A stretch of 64,000 nt of DNA from Desulfoscipio geothermicus (GTDB lineage Bacteria > Bacillota > Desulfotomaculia > Desulfotomaculales > Desulfallaceae), in NCBI GenBank assembly GCA_016841205.1, contig JAENZP010000006.1, forward strand, positions 1 through 64,000, in the 5' to 3' direction. A program made the position numbers and the translations under genes. The notes under the pieces are model-generated. The model ran no database searches and was not told the origin of the DNA. It saw only the letters and a program-made list of their open reading frames with translations. Below, piece by piece: positions 53,716 to 61,601 of this stretch. The first letter of the stretch is position 1; every line of letters begins with the position of its first letter.

Positions 53716-55501
53716 TGATATATGGATAATAGTGTTTATATTTACTTTGTTTTTTGATTCAGCTCTTTATTCACCGTTTATCGATTGGCAACACTTATCA
53801 TTATTTGTCATTATTTTAATTTTTTTGCTTAATACTGCATTCATGGTACTAACTTTTAAAATTGCATATGGTGTCCAAAGAAATTGGACTATAAACGGAA
53901 TGTTATCTAAAATATCTAAGATAATCAAAGAGCACCCTGTTCTAATAATAGTTGTTATCTACGCTGTTATAAAAATAAGCTTTATTCATTGCATGCTGCG
54001 CTGGGATGGGGCATTTTATTTTAGTCAGCTGTTAAATTCAGTGCAATATTTCGATCTTACCTGGGACAGTTTTATAAAAAATTTTAACTGGTTTGGGCAC
54101 CCCTCAATGGGTTATGCATTTTTAATGTCTATTGGTCAATTTATAGATTGGGGAAATCATACCATTTTAAACCTACAAAACTTAATGCTATCCCTTTTGG
54201 CCATAGCCTCATTTTATAAAATATTGATTTACTTTTATAAGGATAACATAATTGAAAATTCGATATTAACAGCGTTATTTGCCTTTACTCCATTATTTTT
54301 TGCTGTTTCCCTGACCTTTAGCGTAGACTTCCCTTTGCTGGTTTTTTGGACGGCATCCATTTATGCATTGCTGTATAAGCGTATGGCCTTATTTGTTTTT
54401 TTTGCCACAATATTGGTTTTTTCAAAAGAACCTGGGGTGCTGCTATACTTTTTGTTTGTCATAGCATATTTATGTACCAGCAATAATGAACCGGGCGGTC
54501 GGATTCATGGTCACACAGCCAAACAAATTTTTTGTTTATCTTTACCATTATTGTTTTTTGTAGCTTATCTGTTCTCTACCGGGGGGTTGCTATGGGGGGC
54601 CGGTTCCGTTAAATGGAATGGGGCTGAGTTCAATGCCTTTGGTTTAAATTACTGGGTAATGAAAGAACGCTTTGGGCAAATGTTTATATTGAATTTCAGC
54701 TGGATACAAACACTATTAATTTTGTTATTTGTAGTTAAATCATTCTTTGGGTCTGTCGGAGCTGGTTTACCTAATATAAGCTTAAGCTCAGAACGCCAAA
54801 GCATGCTAAAGTCGTTTGTCTTTGTATACCTGGGTTTTATTTTTTTTAACTTGCTATATATAACCCATACCAATCCAAGATACGTGCTCCCATCAGTATT
54901 TTTCATGCTTATTTTTTGCTACCATGCCCTGATAAATACTTTTCAGAAGAAAAAAACACGTATAGCTATACTGTTTGTCCTTTTAATTTTATCGTTAATG
55001 CAAACATTTAAAACAATTGATCCATTGTCCAAAGTATTCTTTGGAACTACGATCATTGGCAAACAACAGCTATTAGATATAGGCCCCGGAGATGGTTTAA
55101 CCTATAATGCTGAATATCTAGTAATAGATAAATTATTGGATAAGTTAAACAAGTCTATAAACATAACAAAGGATACTAAAATAATACTGAGCGAAGTTGA
55201 TTGGTTTACGCACTTTAATGGCGCGGGTCCATATACTTCTGTATATATTGACAGGGACACATTGAAAAGGATATTTAAGACAGAGAATGCTTTTCAACCT
55301 GAAACATTTTATGTTTGGGATATAAATGAAAAAAATAAACCCGAAAGTGCCTATTATGTTTATATGTTTTGGGTTGGTGATAAGGACGCCGAATTAACCT
55401 ATTTAAAGAAGTATTATGAAATCATGGAACCTAAAATCCTTGAACATCATGGGTATTACTTTGAGATCTATAGTATGAAGGTGAAGGATGAAGGAAAATG
55501 A
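53696..55501 (+). CDS. GT-C family membrane glycosyltransferase
   Basis: 601 residues, about ten to twelve membrane helices, with an early extracytoplasmic loop LRWDGAFYFSQLL carrying the acidic residue typical of GT39/ArnT-like enzymes, and a hydrophilic C-terminal domain (about 480-601). It probably uses a polyprenyl-phosphate sugar from GtrB to glycosylate an extracellular acceptor. ATG 53696 is chosen because the longer reading starts inside gtrA in another frame. It overlaps gtrB by 4 bp. It is more AT-rich than the preceding polysaccharide genes. Confidence 0.78.
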   Translation: MKYILISDIWIIVFIFTLFFDSALYSPFIDWQHLSLFVIILIFLLNTAFMVLTFKIAYGVQRNWTINGMLSKISKIIKEHPVLIIVVIYAVIKISFIHCMLRWDGAFYFSQLLNSVQYFDLTWDSFIKNFNWFGHPSMGYAFLMSIGQFIDWGNHTILNLQNLMLSLLAIASFYKILIYFYKDNIIENSILTALFAFTPLFFAVSLTFSVDFPLLVFWTASIYALLYKRMALFVFFATILVFSKEPGVLLYFLFVIAYLCTSNNEPGGRIHGHTAKQIFCLSLPLLFFVAYLFSTGGLLWGAGSVKWNGAEFNAFGLNYWVMKERFGQMFILNFSWIQTLLILLFVVKSFFGSVGAGLPNISLSSERQSMLKSFVFVYLGFIFFNLLYITHTNPRYVLPSVFFMLIFCYHALINTFQKKKTRIAILFVLLILSLMQTFKTIDPLSKVFFGTTIIGKQQLLDIGPGDGLTYNAEYLVIDKLLDKLNKSINITKDTKIILSEVDWFTHFNGAGPYTSVYIDRDTLKRIFKTENAFQPETFYVWDINEKNKPESAYYVYMFWVGDKDAELTYLKKYYEIMEPKILEHHGYYFEIYSMKVKDEGK

Positions 55502-56496
55502 TATCTATTGTTATTCCAATATATAACGAAGCTGAAACGATTCCCTTATTATATAGTCGTTTATTGGCGGTTCTCCCGGCACTTAAAGATAAATGCGAAA
55601 TTGTTTTTGTAGACGATGGTTCCTGTGATGAATCATTAACCATTATAAATTATTATGCCAGTGAAAACAGTGCTATTCGGATTCTGAAACTATCGCGGAA
55701 TTTTGGGCACCAAGCGGCAATATCCGCAGGGCTTAAATATGCTACCGGAGATGCGGCGGTAATTATGGATGGGGACCTCCAGGACCCTCCTGAGGAGCTG
55801 CCGCGATTTCTTGAAAAATGGCGTGAAGGTTTTGATGTTGTATATGCAATTCGTGAGAAACGTAAAGAGGGCATTTTTAAGCGTATGGCGTACCGCAGCT
55901 TCTATAGAATTCTGGATCTGGTAAGTGATATTGAAATACCATTGGATTCAGGAGATTTCTGTGTGCTTGATCGCAAGGTGGTTAACGTATTAAACAATGA
56001 ATTACCGGAAAACATTAGATTTGTAAGAGGACTGCGCTCGTATGCCGGTTTTAGACAGATTGGCATAAAGTATGAAAGACATGGAAGAGCTGCCGGTCAG
56101 GCGAAGTATACATTAAAAAAACTTATTAAACTGGCATTGGATGGAATTTTTGGTTTTACTCTGTTGCCATTAAAAATGGCTACATATTCCGGCTTGTTTG
56201 TTGCTGTATCATCCCTGGCCATAGGCCTGGTTTTTCTTATGGCTAGATTTTTTAATTTTCCTATCTTTGGCGCTCATGTTCAGGATGTTCCCGGTTTTAC
56301 AACTTTGGCGGTGGGTGGCTTTTTCCTAGGGGGGATAATATTGCTTTTTATGGGTATTCTGGGTGAATACATGGGTCGCATATACATTGAAGTAAAACAA
56401 AGACCACTGTATATTGTTGAACAAGTTATAGAAAATAAACAGCCTTCAGCATCGTATTATGAAATATATGATAAAGAAGCGCCTGACTCACGATAA
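55498..56496 (+). CDS. gtrB: GtrB-type polyisoprenyl-phosphate glycosyltransferase
   Basis: 332 residues: N-terminal GT2 domain with ISIVIPIYNEAETIPLLYSR, FVDDGSCDESL, SRNFGHQAAISAGLKYATG and MDGDLQDPPEELP (metal-binding), and two C-terminal membrane helices ending LGEYMGRIYIEVKQRPLYIV. This is the DPM1/GtrB/ArnC architecture transferring a sugar to undecaprenyl phosphate. ATG overlaps the GT-C stop. Confidence 0.95.
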   Translation: MISIVIPIYNEAETIPLLYSRLLAVLPALKDKCEIVFVDDGSCDESLTIINYYASENSAIRILKLSRNFGHQAAISAGLKYATGDAAVIMDGDLQDPPEELPRFLEKWREGFDVVYAIREKRKEGIFKRMAYRSFYRILDLVSDIEIPLDSGDFCVLDRKVVNVLNNELPENIRFVRGLRSYAGFRQIGIKYERHGRAAGQAKYTLKKLIKLALDGIFGFTLLPLKMATYSGLFVAVSSLAIGLVFLMARFFNFPIFGAHVQDVPGFTTLAVGGFFLGGIILLFMGILGEYMGRIYIEVKQRPLYIVEQVIENKQPSASYYEIYDKEAPDSR

Positions 56497-56541
56497 AGCA
56501 GCACTCCCGGTGTATACGGCTGGGGATTTTGATTTTTATAA

Positions 56542-56553
56542 TGTACATGTACA
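56542..56553. repeat. TGTACA palindrome in the gap before scfA
   Basis: TGTACATGTACA is a perfect 12-bp palindrome followed by a further GTACA. It is about 120 bp before the scfA promoter. Possible operator only. Confidence 0.3.
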
Positions 56554-56660
56554 GGTACAAATTGAACAAGTAAAATACCTGAATAAGCTGGTTTGAATTG
56601 CAATTTTGCCGGTACTGACTATAAACACTAACTTTTTAAGCCCGGTATCTGATAAACTTC

Positions 56661-56690
56661 TTGCCTATTATTCCTTGGTTGGCATATAAT
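56661..56690 (+). promoter_or_regulatory. Promoter of scfA
   Basis: TTGCCT (56661-56666), 18-base spacer, perfect TATAAT (56685-56690), 31 bp before the scfA start codon. Confidence 0.65.
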
Positions 56691-56721
56691 TTTATTAGTC
56701 AACTAAAAGGGGGAAAATATA

Positions 56722-56874
56722 TTGGGCAAACATATTAAGACCATTACTGGGCGTACGCTTCAAAGCACTATGAGCAGCGGAGGTTGTGGCGAGTGCCAGA
56801 CTTCTTGCCAATCGGCTTGTAAGACCTCTTGTACTGTTGGTAACCAAGCATGCGCCAATAAAAAGAATAACTAA
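56722..56874 (+). CDS. scfA: SCIFF peptide precursor (six-Cys ranthipeptide)
   Basis: A 50-residue peptide from TTG 56722, after AAAGGGGGAAAATATA. It has exactly six Cys (22, 25, 29, 33, 37, 44) in the pattern GGCGECQTSCQSACKTSC, followed by TVGNQAC. This is the Clostridia-wide SCIFF (six Cys in forty-five residues) family. The neighbouring radical-SAM enzyme forms thioether bridges in such peptides. Members have been linked to quorum or population-level signalling; the role here is inferred. It is too short for routine gene calling. Confidence 0.95.
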   Translation: MGKHIKTITGRTLQSTMSSGGCGECQTSCQSACKTSCTVGNQACANKKNN

Positions 56875-56878
56875 ACAT

Positions 56879-56912
56879 ACCTGATCCCTTTACGGGATGA
56901 GGTCTTTTTTTT
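56879..56912 (+). terminator. Intergenic terminator between scfA and scfB
   Basis: A 10-bp stem with one mismatch (56879-56888 with 56894-56903), 5-base loop, then eight T after a C. It would stop most transcripts after the precursor, allowing more peptide than maturase. Confidence 0.85.
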
Positions 56913-56930
56913 GAAGGGAATGATATTAAA

Positions 56931-58280
56931 TTGATCCATGCTTTTTCTTTTGACGGCACCAATATAGTGTTGGATGTTAATAGCAATGCCGTTCATGAGG
57001 TGGATGAGCCGACTTTACAAATAATTAAGGATTACGAAGCCAGGTCGGAGACGGAATTAATAAGTCAATACGGACCTGTTTACGGGATCACCACCGTAAG
57101 AGATATCATCCAAGAAATCAGGGATTTAAAGGATAGCGGATTGCTTTTTTCCCCGGAACCTCTGCCGGGTGGATACCAGCCTCCGGAGGGTGAAACGGTT
57201 AAGGCACTATGTTTGAACCTAGCCCACGATTGCAATTTGCGTTGCCGATACTGTTTTGCCAGCCAGGGTAATTTTGGCGGCCAGCGCGAGCTAATGTCGG
57301 TGGAAGTGGGCCGGGCGGCGATTGATTTTTTAATGCGGGCGTCAGGCAGCCGCCGGCATATAGAGGTAGATTTTTTTGGCGGTGAGCCGCTGATGAACCG
57401 AGCGGTGCTAATGGATCTGGTGGAGTATGGACGGCTACAGGCCAGGCAGGTGGGTAAGGAAATCAAGTTTACACTGACCACCAATGTTACCTTGCTGGAC
57501 CAGGATATGCAGCAATTTATCGGTGACCATGACCTGGCGGTAGTCCTTTCCATTGACGGGCGCCCTAAAGTACATGATCACATGCGGGTTACTGCCTCCG
57601 GTGGGGACAGCTACCAGCGGGTTATGGATAAAATCATTGCATTTACGGATTCTCCATATTGCCGGGAGTATATTATTAGAGGTACTTTTACCCGTTATAA
57701 CCTTGATTTTTGCGCAGATGTCAAGCACCTGGCAGATGCGGGTTTAAACCATATTTCAGTTGAACCGGTAGTAGCCGGGGCTGAAACGGACTATGCTTTT
57801 AATGATAATGATATACCTGTATTGCTGGAGGAATATGATAAGTTAACCAGATACTTATTGGAACGACACCATCAGGGATGCCCGGTGGATTTTTTCCACT
57901 TTAATATTGATTTGGAGGACGGCCCCTGCTTGCCCAAACGTCTCACCGGATGCAGCGCCGGATCCGAGTATTTGGCGGTAGTGCCCGGAGGAGCATTGTA
58001 TCCCTGCCACCAATTCGTAGGACGGAAGGACTTTCAGGTAGGCACAGTGTTTGAAGGTATGGTTAAAAATAACATAGCAGATATGTTCCGCAGTGCGCAT
58101 ATATATAATAAAAGCGTTTGCCAGGACTGCTGGGCCAAATTTCATTGCAGTGGAGGCTGTCATGCTAATGCGTATACCTTTAACGGTGATATCCTAAAGC
58201 CTTACCAGCTGGGGTGTATATTTGCTCGCAAAAGGTTGGAATGCGCACTGTATCTTAAAATTAGGACTCGTAAAGAATAA
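56931..58280 (+). CDS. scfB: SCIFF maturase, radical SAM/SPASM enzyme
   Basis: 449 residues. N-terminal RRE-like peptide-binding region (1-85), radical-SAM CxxxCxxC at C101, C105, C108 (HDCNLRCRYC), then DFFGGEPLMN. A C-terminal SPASM region binds auxiliary clusters: GCSAGSEYLAVVPGGALYPC, VCQDCWAKFHCSGGCHANAY and LGCIFARKRLEC. It forms Cys-to-alpha-carbon thioethers in SCIFF peptides. TTG start follows GAAGGG; a terminator precedes it and another follows. Confidence 0.95.
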   Translation: MIHAFSFDGTNIVLDVNSNAVHEVDEPTLQIIKDYEARSETELISQYGPVYGITTVRDIIQEIRDLKDSGLLFSPEPLPGGYQPPEGETVKALCLNLAHDCNLRCRYCFASQGNFGGQRELMSVEVGRAAIDFLMRASGSRRHIEVDFFGGEPLMNRAVLMDLVEYGRLQARQVGKEIKFTLTTNVTLLDQDMQQFIGDHDLAVVLSIDGRPKVHDHMRVTASGGDSYQRVMDKIIAFTDSPYCREYIIRGTFTRYNLDFCADVKHLADAGLNHISVEPVVAGAETDYAFNDNDIPVLLEEYDKLTRYLLERHHQGCPVDFFHFNIDLEDGPCLPKRLTGCSAGSEYLAVVPGGALYPCHQFVGRKDFQVGTVFEGMVKNNIADMFRSAHIYNKSVCQDCWAKFHCSGGCHANAYTFNGDILKPYQLGCIFARKRLECALYLKIRTRKE

Positions 58281-58298
58281 CTGCACAAATATACGCAT

Positions 58299-58330
58299 AA
58301 AAGAGGGAGCGCTATGCATCCCTCTTTTTT
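58299..58330 (+). terminator. Terminator after scfB
   Basis: Perfect 10-bp stem AAAAGAGGGA/TCCCTCTTTT (58299-58308, 58319-58328) and T run. Confidence 0.85.
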
Positions 58331-58432
58331 GTTTGTTAGTGCTTTGGTTTACGACAAATGATTTCAATGGTATAATGAATTGTTGCTTAATATGAAGTAT
58401 TTTGACAATTTATACATGATTGTCCAAGGGAG

Positions 58433-59812
58433 TTGTTTGAAATTCAAAGTAATCTAGCACAACTAACTGAAAAACTAATAATAGTTTGGAAGGGAACAAT
58501 TGGTTCTCGCACTAGTATAAAAATATTGCTTTTACTGGGTATTCCAGTGCTGGCTGTTTGTATGTTTTTCAGCCAGGCCCGCTGTGCTGTAGTGTGGGAC
58601 GGTGATGTTGTGGCGGTGGCCAGAGACCGTGACATTGCCGAAATTGCGGTACAAAACTATCTCAATCAATTAGAAAAGACAGTGGGGATGCCTGTAAAAA
58701 TAAAAGATGATGCTATTAAGTTTCGTCCAGTTTGGCGGCTGGGCGCGGTGGCAGATGAAAAAGAAATAAAACGTTGTCTGGCCGATAAATTAGATTATCA
58801 GTATGAGGCCTCCGGCATATTCATTGACGGTAAAAAGGTGGCGGCGGTCAGAGATGCTTCCATTGGCCAAGAGGTACTGGATAAGCTTTTAAATACATAT
58901 AGCCGCAATGGTCGGTGGGAAGTTGCATTTAAACAAAAAGTGACTGTTAAACCGGTAACTGTTGACGGGTATGAGCTGATGGATATTGACCAAGCGGTGG
59001 AATATATCCAGTTCGGTGGCATTGGCGTAAGGAAGTATCAGGTGAAGGAAGGGGATACTCTGTGGGATGTCGCTGTGTCGGCAAACATACCCGTGGAAGA
59101 ATTAATAGAAGCAAACCCGAGCTTAACACCGGAGACAATGCAAATCGGGCAGGAAATAAAAATATCCCGGCCCGCGCCGCTGGCTGATGTGTTGACTACT
59201 TATAAAGATGTTCGGCAAGAAGAAATTGTTTACCGGGTACAGGAAAAGGTTGACCAAAATCTGTATTGGGGTGAACAAAGACTTGTTCAAAAGGGCAGCC
59301 CCGGCCAGCGGGAAGTGGTTTATGCAGTAACTCTGGAAAACGGCCTGGAAACAGACCGGGAGGTTATGCAGCAAAAAACCATCAAAGAGCCCGTGCCGCA
59401 GATTATTGCCAAAGGCAATAAAAAATTACTGGCTTTTCGGGGTGGTAATAGTCGACTTGCTTATCCGACTATAGGAGCTATTGTGTCACCCTTTGGTTCA
59501 CGTTGGGGTAGGATTCATGAGGGAGTCGATATAGCGGCTAATTATGGCAGCCCGGTAGTGGCGGCGGAGGCTGGCACAGTACAGTGTGCCGGTAACAGGG
59601 GCGGCTATGGACTATGTGTTGATATCAGTCACGGAAGTGGTGTGGTAACTCGCTATGCGCACCTATCCTCCGTGGTAGTAGAATCGGGGCAGCGTGTGGA
59701 AAGAGGTCAATTTATCGGCCGCGCCGGTTCTTCCGGTAATTCCACCGGCCCTCACCTGCATTTCGAGGTAATAGTGAACGGTACGCATAAAAACCCCGCT
59801 TTGTTTATTTAA
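58433..59812 (+). CDS. M23 peptidase with LysM and G5 regions
   Basis: Secreted or membrane-anchored cell-wall endopeptidase, 459 residues: one N-terminal membrane helix (about 30-46), a lytic-factor-like region, LysM (YQVKEGDTLWDVAVSANIPV, about 203-246), G5 (about 255-335), and M23 with HEGVDIAA and GPHLHFEV zinc ligands. Architecture resembles spore-former wall hydrolases that act in division or sporulation. TTG start lies directly after AAGGGAG with very short spacing, so the start is uncertain. Confidence 0.92.
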   Translation: MFEIQSNLAQLTEKLIIVWKGTIGSRTSIKILLLLGIPVLAVCMFFSQARCAVVWDGDVVAVARDRDIAEIAVQNYLNQLEKTVGMPVKIKDDAIKFRPVWRLGAVADEKEIKRCLADKLDYQYEASGIFIDGKKVAAVRDASIGQEVLDKLLNTYSRNGRWEVAFKQKVTVKPVTVDGYELMDIDQAVEYIQFGGIGVRKYQVKEGDTLWDVAVSANIPVEELIEANPSLTPETMQIGQEIKISRPAPLADVLTTYKDVRQEEIVYRVQEKVDQNLYWGEQRLVQKGSPGQREVVYAVTLENGLETDREVMQQKTIKEPVPQIIAKGNKKLLAFRGGNSRLAYPTIGAIVSPFGSRWGRIHEGVDIAANYGSPVVAAEAGTVQCAGNRGGYGLCVDISHGSGVVTRYAHLSSVVVESGQRVERGQFIGRAGSSGNSTGPHLHFEVIVNGTHKNPALFI

Positions 59813-59866
59813 ATTTGTATCGATTAACACCAAAACTATGCAGTTTAATATCTCTCATGTTTAATG

Positions 59867-59872
59867 TATAAT
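59867..59872 (+). promoter_or_regulatory. Minus-10 box before the TPR gene
   Basis: Perfect TATAAT, with only a poor minus-35 (TTTAAT, 17-base spacing). Listed because it argues against starting the TPR protein at the upstream ATG. Confidence 0.4.
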
Positions 59873-59921
59873 GTATCTGTGTAAAATTGTGTTGAAATAT
59901 AGTGCGGGGAGGATAGTTGTA

Positions 59922-60560
59922 TTGTCTAGAAAAGATAATAAGCATTCTTCAAATAACTTTGGTTCTTTTGTAAATCTATCAAGGAAAAAAAAGCGGCAAA
60001 AAATAGTATTTGGCATTCTCGCTGCTATTCTTGGGGCGGGTTTAGTGGGCTCCTCCATGTTTTGGGCTTTTGGAGGTAGCAGTTTATTGCCCAACGCCAA
60101 GTCGGCTGATGTACAACAAACAGGCGGCATTGACCAACAAATAGCTGATTTGGAAGCTCAATTAAAAGGAGACCAGCAAAATACCGCATTGATGGATCGG
60201 CTGGCCAAGCTGTACCGAGATAACGGTGATGATCAAAAAGCGGTGGATACTTATATTAAAGCGCTTAGTATTAAACCGGGCGATGTGGATATGCATAAGG
60301 CATTGGGAGAAGCATATTTTTTAATTGGTAATTATAATCAGGCCGTAGTCCAGATGCAAAAAGCAATAGAATTAAAGCCTGAAGATGCCTATGCGCATTA
60401 TTACGCCGGCCAGTTTTATGCATTTCGCAGTGATGAAGGTCGCAATGTTGCCAAGGGTATTGAAGAATTAAAAGAATTTATACGTATTCAAAAAGAAGGA
60501 CCTGATGTAGAAAAGGCCAAGCAGTATATTGAAGAATTACAAGCGGGCCAAACTAGTTAA
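59922..60560 (+). CDS. Membrane-anchored tetratricopeptide-repeat protein
   Basis: A 212-residue protein from TTG 59922, eight to ten bases after GGGGAGGAT. A basic N-terminus (RKKKRQK) precedes one membrane helix (IVFGILAAILGAGLVGSSMF), so the TPRs (about 90-200: LAKLYRDNGDDQKAVDTYIKAL, here DNGDDQKAVDTYIKAL, and ALGEAYFLIGNYNQAVVQMQ) face outside. The longer ATG reading starts inside a TATAAT box. Partner unknown; the neighbours are envelope genes. Confidence 0.82.
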   Translation: MSRKDNKHSSNNFGSFVNLSRKKKRQKIVFGILAAILGAGLVGSSMFWAFGGSSLLPNAKSADVQQTGGIDQQIADLEAQLKGDQQNTALMDRLAKLYRDNGDDQKAVDTYIKALSIKPGDVDMHKALGEAYFLIGNYNQAVVQMQKAIELKPEDAYAHYYAGQFYAFRSDEGRNVAKGIEELKEFIRIQKEGPDVEKAKQYIEELQAGQTS

Positions 60561-60565
60561 GCGGG

Positions 60566-60590
60566 GCCAGGGCTACCTGGCTCTTTCTGT
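60566..60590 (+). terminator. Terminator after the TPR gene
   Basis: Perfect 6-bp stem GCCAGG/CCTGGC (60566-60571, 60576-60581) with a 4-base loop, then TCTTTCTGTT. Confidence 0.55.
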
Positions 60591-60622
60591 TATAAATTAC
60601 CGTGGGCAGGCAGTTAAGTTAG

Positions 60623-60650
60623 TTATATAATTGAATCATTAATTATATAA
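60623..60650. promoter_or_regulatory. Inverted repeat over the promoter of the HExxH peptidase gene
   Basis: Perfect 10-bp arms TTATATAATT (60623-60632) and AATTATATAA (60641-60650) with an 8-base spacer. The left arm contains a TATAAT (60626-60631) with TGGGCA 17 bases upstream. It ends 3 bases before the ribosome-binding site AAGGGG. It looks like an operator overlapping a promoter, or an RNA hairpin blocking translation. Confidence 0.5.
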
Positions 60651-60663
60651 AAGGGGAATATGC

Positions 60664-61599
60664 ATGACCATGAAGCTCTTTAATTATTTAGCACCGGCGT
60701 CACCTGCTTCCCATATGGCAAAGCCAGTGTATTTTGTGTTGGCGGTGCTGTTCATGGTCAGTACATTTATATTGATCAGAGTACCGGAAAGTGCCAAGGG
60801 ATATATATATAGTGTGTTTCGGGAAATAGCTAGGGCCCAGATGCTGTTACGTACTCATGGGTGGCAGCATACCGAGGACCAGTATTTAATTATACGATAC
60901 CAGGGCGATAGAGAAGAAGCTGAGTTGGTGCAGGAAACCACCAGGCTTTCTTTCCAGCGCATTTGCGATGATTTTAGCTTTTCACCGGAACAAAAAATAC
61001 CCATTATCGTCTATCCTTCTCGAGAAGATTTGAATGCTAGTTTTGGTTGGCCGGCCAGTGAAAACGCCATGGGTGTATATTGGGGCGGGGTGATCAGGGT
61101 GCTGGCACCTCAAGCCTGGATAAATGACAGTGACCCGGAAGCTGTTCGGCATATTTTTCAGCAATCCGGTCCGATGGTTCATGAAATGACCCATTTGGTG
61201 TTAGATTATGTAGCCCGGGGCAACTACCCCCGCTGGTTTACGGAAGGCCTAGCCCAATACGAAGAATACAAAATTACAAGTTTTATGTTTGGACAGCAGG
61301 AAGAAATTTGGGACTTTGGGTTGTATCCACTAAAGAGAATGGACCGTAATTTTGACTCCCTACCAGATCAAACGCTCGCTTATAGGCAATCGTTATCGGC
61401 TGTGGAATACATAGTGGCAGTCTATGGTGAAGATGGGCTGCACAGAATTATTAACAATTTGGCACAGGGAAGGAACTTTAATGACTCAATGTTAAAGGCC
61501 CTGGGAACGGCTCCAGAACAGTTCGAAAATCAGTGGCATACCTGGTTATCCGGGGAGCTGCACCAGCCTTTGTATATTAAGCGGGAGGATCAAGCTTAA
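60664..61599 (+). CDS. Membrane-anchored zinc metallopeptidase (peptidase MA family, HExxH)
   Basis: 311 residues with one N-terminal membrane helix (about 20-40) and an extracellular gluzincin domain. HEMTH (173-177) supplies two zinc ligands and the catalytic Glu; Glu194 in WFTEGLAQYEEY is the probable third ligand. These match the MA-type family, whose substrates are unknown. murA begins 2 bp after its stop. Confidence 0.85.
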   Translation: MTMKLFNYLAPASPASHMAKPVYFVLAVLFMVSTFILIRVPESAKGYIYSVFREIARAQMLLRTHGWQHTEDQYLIIRYQGDREEAELVQETTRLSFQRICDDFSFSPEQKIPIIVYPSREDLNASFGWPASENAMGVYWGGVIRVLAPQAWINDSDPEAVRHIFQQSGPMVHEMTHLVLDYVARGNYPRWFTEGLAQYEEYKITSFMFGQQEEIWDFGLYPLKRMDRNFDSLPDQTLAYRQSLSAVEYIVAVYGEDGLHRIINNLAQGRNFNDSMLKALGTAPEQFENQWHTWLSGELHQPLYIKREDQA

Positions 61600-61601
61600 A
61601 A

